Source of the DNA: Micromonospora sp. WMMD1128
GTDB lineage: Bacteria > Actinomycetota > Actinomycetes > Mycobacteriales > Micromonosporaceae
Direction: 5' to 3'
Length of the DNA stretch: 64,000 nt
Assembly (NCBI RefSeq): GCF_027497235.1
Contig: NZ_CP114902.1
Span: forward strand, 2,183,501-2,247,500
Part shown: piece after piece, positions 62,445 through 64,000 of the stretch
Numbering within the stretch: position 1 is the stretch's first letter
Layout: each line of letters starts with the position of its first letter
Program-made: the position numbers and the translations under genes
The notes under the pieces: model-generated
Seen by the model: the letters and a program-made list of their open reading frames with translations, nothing else
Told to the model about the DNA's origin: nothing
Database searches by the model: none

Positions 62445-63490
62445 CGACCACCACCGCCCCGCCGGCGCCGGAGGCCGCGACCGGCAAGCCGCTGCCCCGC
62501 CTGCCGTGGAACCGGCACCTGCTCGCCATCGCGGTGGTCGCCGTGCTGCTGGTGCCGTTGCCGCTGGTCCTGCCGCCGGCGCAGGCGTCGGTCGCGGTGC
62601 GGGTGCTCATCTTCGCGCTGATGAGCATCGGCTGGAACATGATGAGCGGCTTCGGCGGCCTGTTCAGCTTCGGGCACGCGGCCTACTTCGGCATCGGCGC
62701 GTACGCCGGCGCCTGGCTCCTGGTCGAGCGCCAGGTGTCGCCGTGGATCGGGATGCTCGTCGGCATGGTGCTCGCCGCCGCGTTCGCCACCCTGATCGGC
62801 TTCCTCGCGCTGCGTTACAAGCTGCGCGGCGCCTACTTCGCGCTTGCCACCTTCGCGTTCGCCGAGATGCTCCGGCTCTGGGCGACGAACAGCGACTTCG
62901 TCAACCGGGCGGTCGGCTACCACGTGCCGCTGCGCCCCGACGCCTCGTGGTGGTGGCTCCAGTTCGAGCCCAGCTCGCCGAACTACTTCTGGGTCGCGCT
63001 CGCGCTCACCGTCGCCGCGCTCGTGGTCAGCGTGCTGTACGTCCGCTCCCGGGCCGGGCAGTTCACCAAGGCGGCCCGCGACGACGAGGACGCCGCCGCC
63101 GCGGTCGGCATCCCGGTGATGCGCTACAAGCTGACGACCATGGCGCTCTCGGCCGCGATCACCGCGGTCGCCGGGACCTTCTACGTGCAGTACTTCCTGT
63201 TCATCGACCCCGACCTGGCGTTCGGGTCGAGCGTGTCGATCCAGGCGATCCTGCCCGCGGTGATCGGCGGCGTGGCGACCATCTGGGGCCCGGTGATCGG
63301 CTCGGTGGTGATGGGTCCGCTGAACGACGTGACGGCGACGTTGCTGCGCAACCCGCCGCCCGGGCTGGAGTTCCTCCAGGGCCGCAGCGGGCTCGACGTG
63401 ATCGTCTACGGGGCCCTGCTGATCATCATCGTGCTGGTCCTGCCGAAGGGCATCTACGGAACGATCCGGCAAAGGTGGTCCCGACGATGA
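62441..63490 (+). CDS. Liv-type ABC permease (LivM-like)
   Basis: The 349-residue protein overlaps the LivH-like gene by four bases. It has IFALMSIGWNMMSGFGGLFS, FGHAAYFGIGAYAGAWLL, the coupling loop FTKAARDDEDAAAAVGIPVM, and IGGVATIWGPVIGSVVMGPL, with eight or nine helices. The conserved GHAAYFGIGAY block is diagnostic of LivM. Confidence 0.92.
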   Translation: MTTTTAPPAPEAATGKPLPRLPWNRHLLAIAVVAVLLVPLPLVLPPAQASVAVRVLIFALMSIGWNMMSGFGGLFSFGHAAYFGIGAYAGAWLLVERQVSPWIGMLVGMVLAAAFATLIGFLALRYKLRGAYFALATFAFAEMLRLWATNSDFVNRAVGYHVPLRPDASWWWLQFEPSSPNYFWVALALTVAALVVSVLYVRSRAGQFTKAARDDEDAAAAVGIPVMRYKLTTMALSAAITAVAGTFYVQYFLFIDPDLAFGSSVSIQAILPAVIGGVATIWGPVIGSVVMGPLNDVTATLLRNPPPGLEFLQGRSGLDVIVYGALLIIIVLVLPKGIYGTIRQRWSRR

Positions 63491-64000
63491 CGCTGCTGCG
63501 GGTCGACAACATCTCCAAGTCGTTCAAGGGCCTGCGCGCGGTCGACGAGGTGAGCTTCGAGGTCGCCGAGGGCAGCATCCTCGGCGTCATCGGGCCCAAC
63601 GGCGCCGGCAAGACCACCATCTTCAACCTCATCGCGGGCGCGTTGCGGCCGGACTCCGGCCGGGTGCACCTGGCCGGTCGGGAGATCACCGGGCACTCGC
63701 CGCACCAGGTGACCGCCGCCGGCATGACCCGCACGTTCCAGCTGATGCGTCCGTTCCACTCGATGACCGTGCTGGAGAACGTCGCCGTCGCGGTGCTGGC
63801 CGGCGGCGCCGCCAAGCGGACCGCCCGGACCGCCGCCGCCGAGCTGATCGAGCGGGTCGGCCTCGGCCGGTGGCGCGACGCACCCACCGAGGGCCTGCCC
63901 ACCGCCGCGCTCAAACGGTTGGAACTCGCCCGGGCGTTGGCCAGCAGGCCCCGCGTGCTGCTGCTGGACGAGGTGCTGGCCGGGCTGGTGCCGGCGGAGC
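63487..64000 (+). CDS. Liv-type ABC ATPase (LivG-like), truncated by the window end
   Basis: The ATG overlaps the LivM-like stop (ATGA). The first 171 residues are visible: RVDNISKSFKGLRAVDEVSF, Walker A GPNGAGKTT, Q-loop TRTFQLMRPF and Walker B VLLLDEVLAGL. The ABC signature normally read LSxGxQ is replaced by LPTAALKRLELARAL, and the DEP of Walker B by DEV. Both substitutions are notable, although LivG proteins often have weak signatures. The second ATPase (LivF) should follow outside the window. Confidence 0.9.
   Translation, partial: MTLLRVDNISKSFKGLRAVDEVSFEVAEGSILGVIGPNGAGKTTIFNLIAGALRPDSGRVHLAGREITGHSPHQVTAAGMTRTFQLMRPFHSMTVLENVAVAVLAGGAAKRTARTAAAELIERVGLGRWRDAPTEGLPTAALKRLELARALASRPRVLLLDEVLAGLVPAE

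Overview
The window is very GC-rich, with dense operons, ATGA/GTGA-type gene overlaps, GTG and TTG starts, and many secreted family-2 (bacterial cellulose-binding) carbohydrate-binding modules (CBM2) on Pro/Thr linkers. This points to a soil actinomycete, most likely Micromonosporaceae (Micromonospora-like). That assignment rests on style and gene content, not on a marker gene. No rRNA, tRNA, CRISPR array, insertion sequence or replication origin was seen.

Region 1 (1-11.8 kb) is mixed. It holds the 5' part of a secreted GH2 beta-galactosidase-type enzyme facing a LacI regulator across a palindromic operator. A secreted VWD-domain protein, a large XRE/NB-ARC/TPR STAND regulator, a DUF574 SAM methyltransferase, zwf (glucose-6-phosphate dehydrogenase) and a secreted CBM2 esterase follow.

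Region 2 (11.9-29.0 kb) is one long plus-strand operon. It encodes a peptide-type (Dpp/Opp-like) ABC importer, a hydantoinase/oxoprolinase A subunit, two tandem B subunits, a metal amidohydrolase, an NTF2-like protein, a quinone-oxidoreductase-like MDR, a TIGR04076 protein, a luciferase-like flavin/F420 enzyme and an alpha/beta hydrolase. It ends at a strong hairpin, facing an XRE-cupin regulator with its own palindromic operator. Together these suggest import and ring-opening hydrolysis of a cyclic amide-type or N-containing compound of unknown identity.

Region 3 (29.1-33.4 kb) holds a methyltransferase and an ECF41 sigma factor with an SDR partner and a detached SnoaL-like domain. Several decayed or frame-broken small genes lie here too.

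Region 4 (33.4-51.4 kb) is a plant-polysaccharide island: GH10-CBM2 xylanase, a Cip1-like secreted protein, a giant GH43-SGNH-FG-GAP protein, an FN3-FN3-CBM2 protein, GH53 galactanase, CBM2-GH5 and CBM2-GH5_4-CBM_X2-CBM46. It is interleaved with a ROK regulator, a LacI-type sensor protein lacking its HTH, a complete LacI regulator with GAAAC-TTTC palindromes, and a SpoIIE/PP2C phosphatase. Most transcription units are closed by long perfect hairpins.

Region 5 (51.4-64 kb) is a second catabolic locus. A ten-gene minus-strand operon starts with an IclR regulator and continues with CitE-like lyase, cyclase, two MmgE/PrpD proteins, DUF3891, PPOX-type flavoprotein, EthD-like protein, a short protein and an LLM enzyme. 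It diverges from a branched-chain amino-acid-type (Liv) ABC importer whose ATPase runs off the window. Two TTCCG-CGGAA palindromes sit between the two arms. The substrate cannot be deduced. Regions 2 and 5 are the best candidates for undescribed catabolic pathways.
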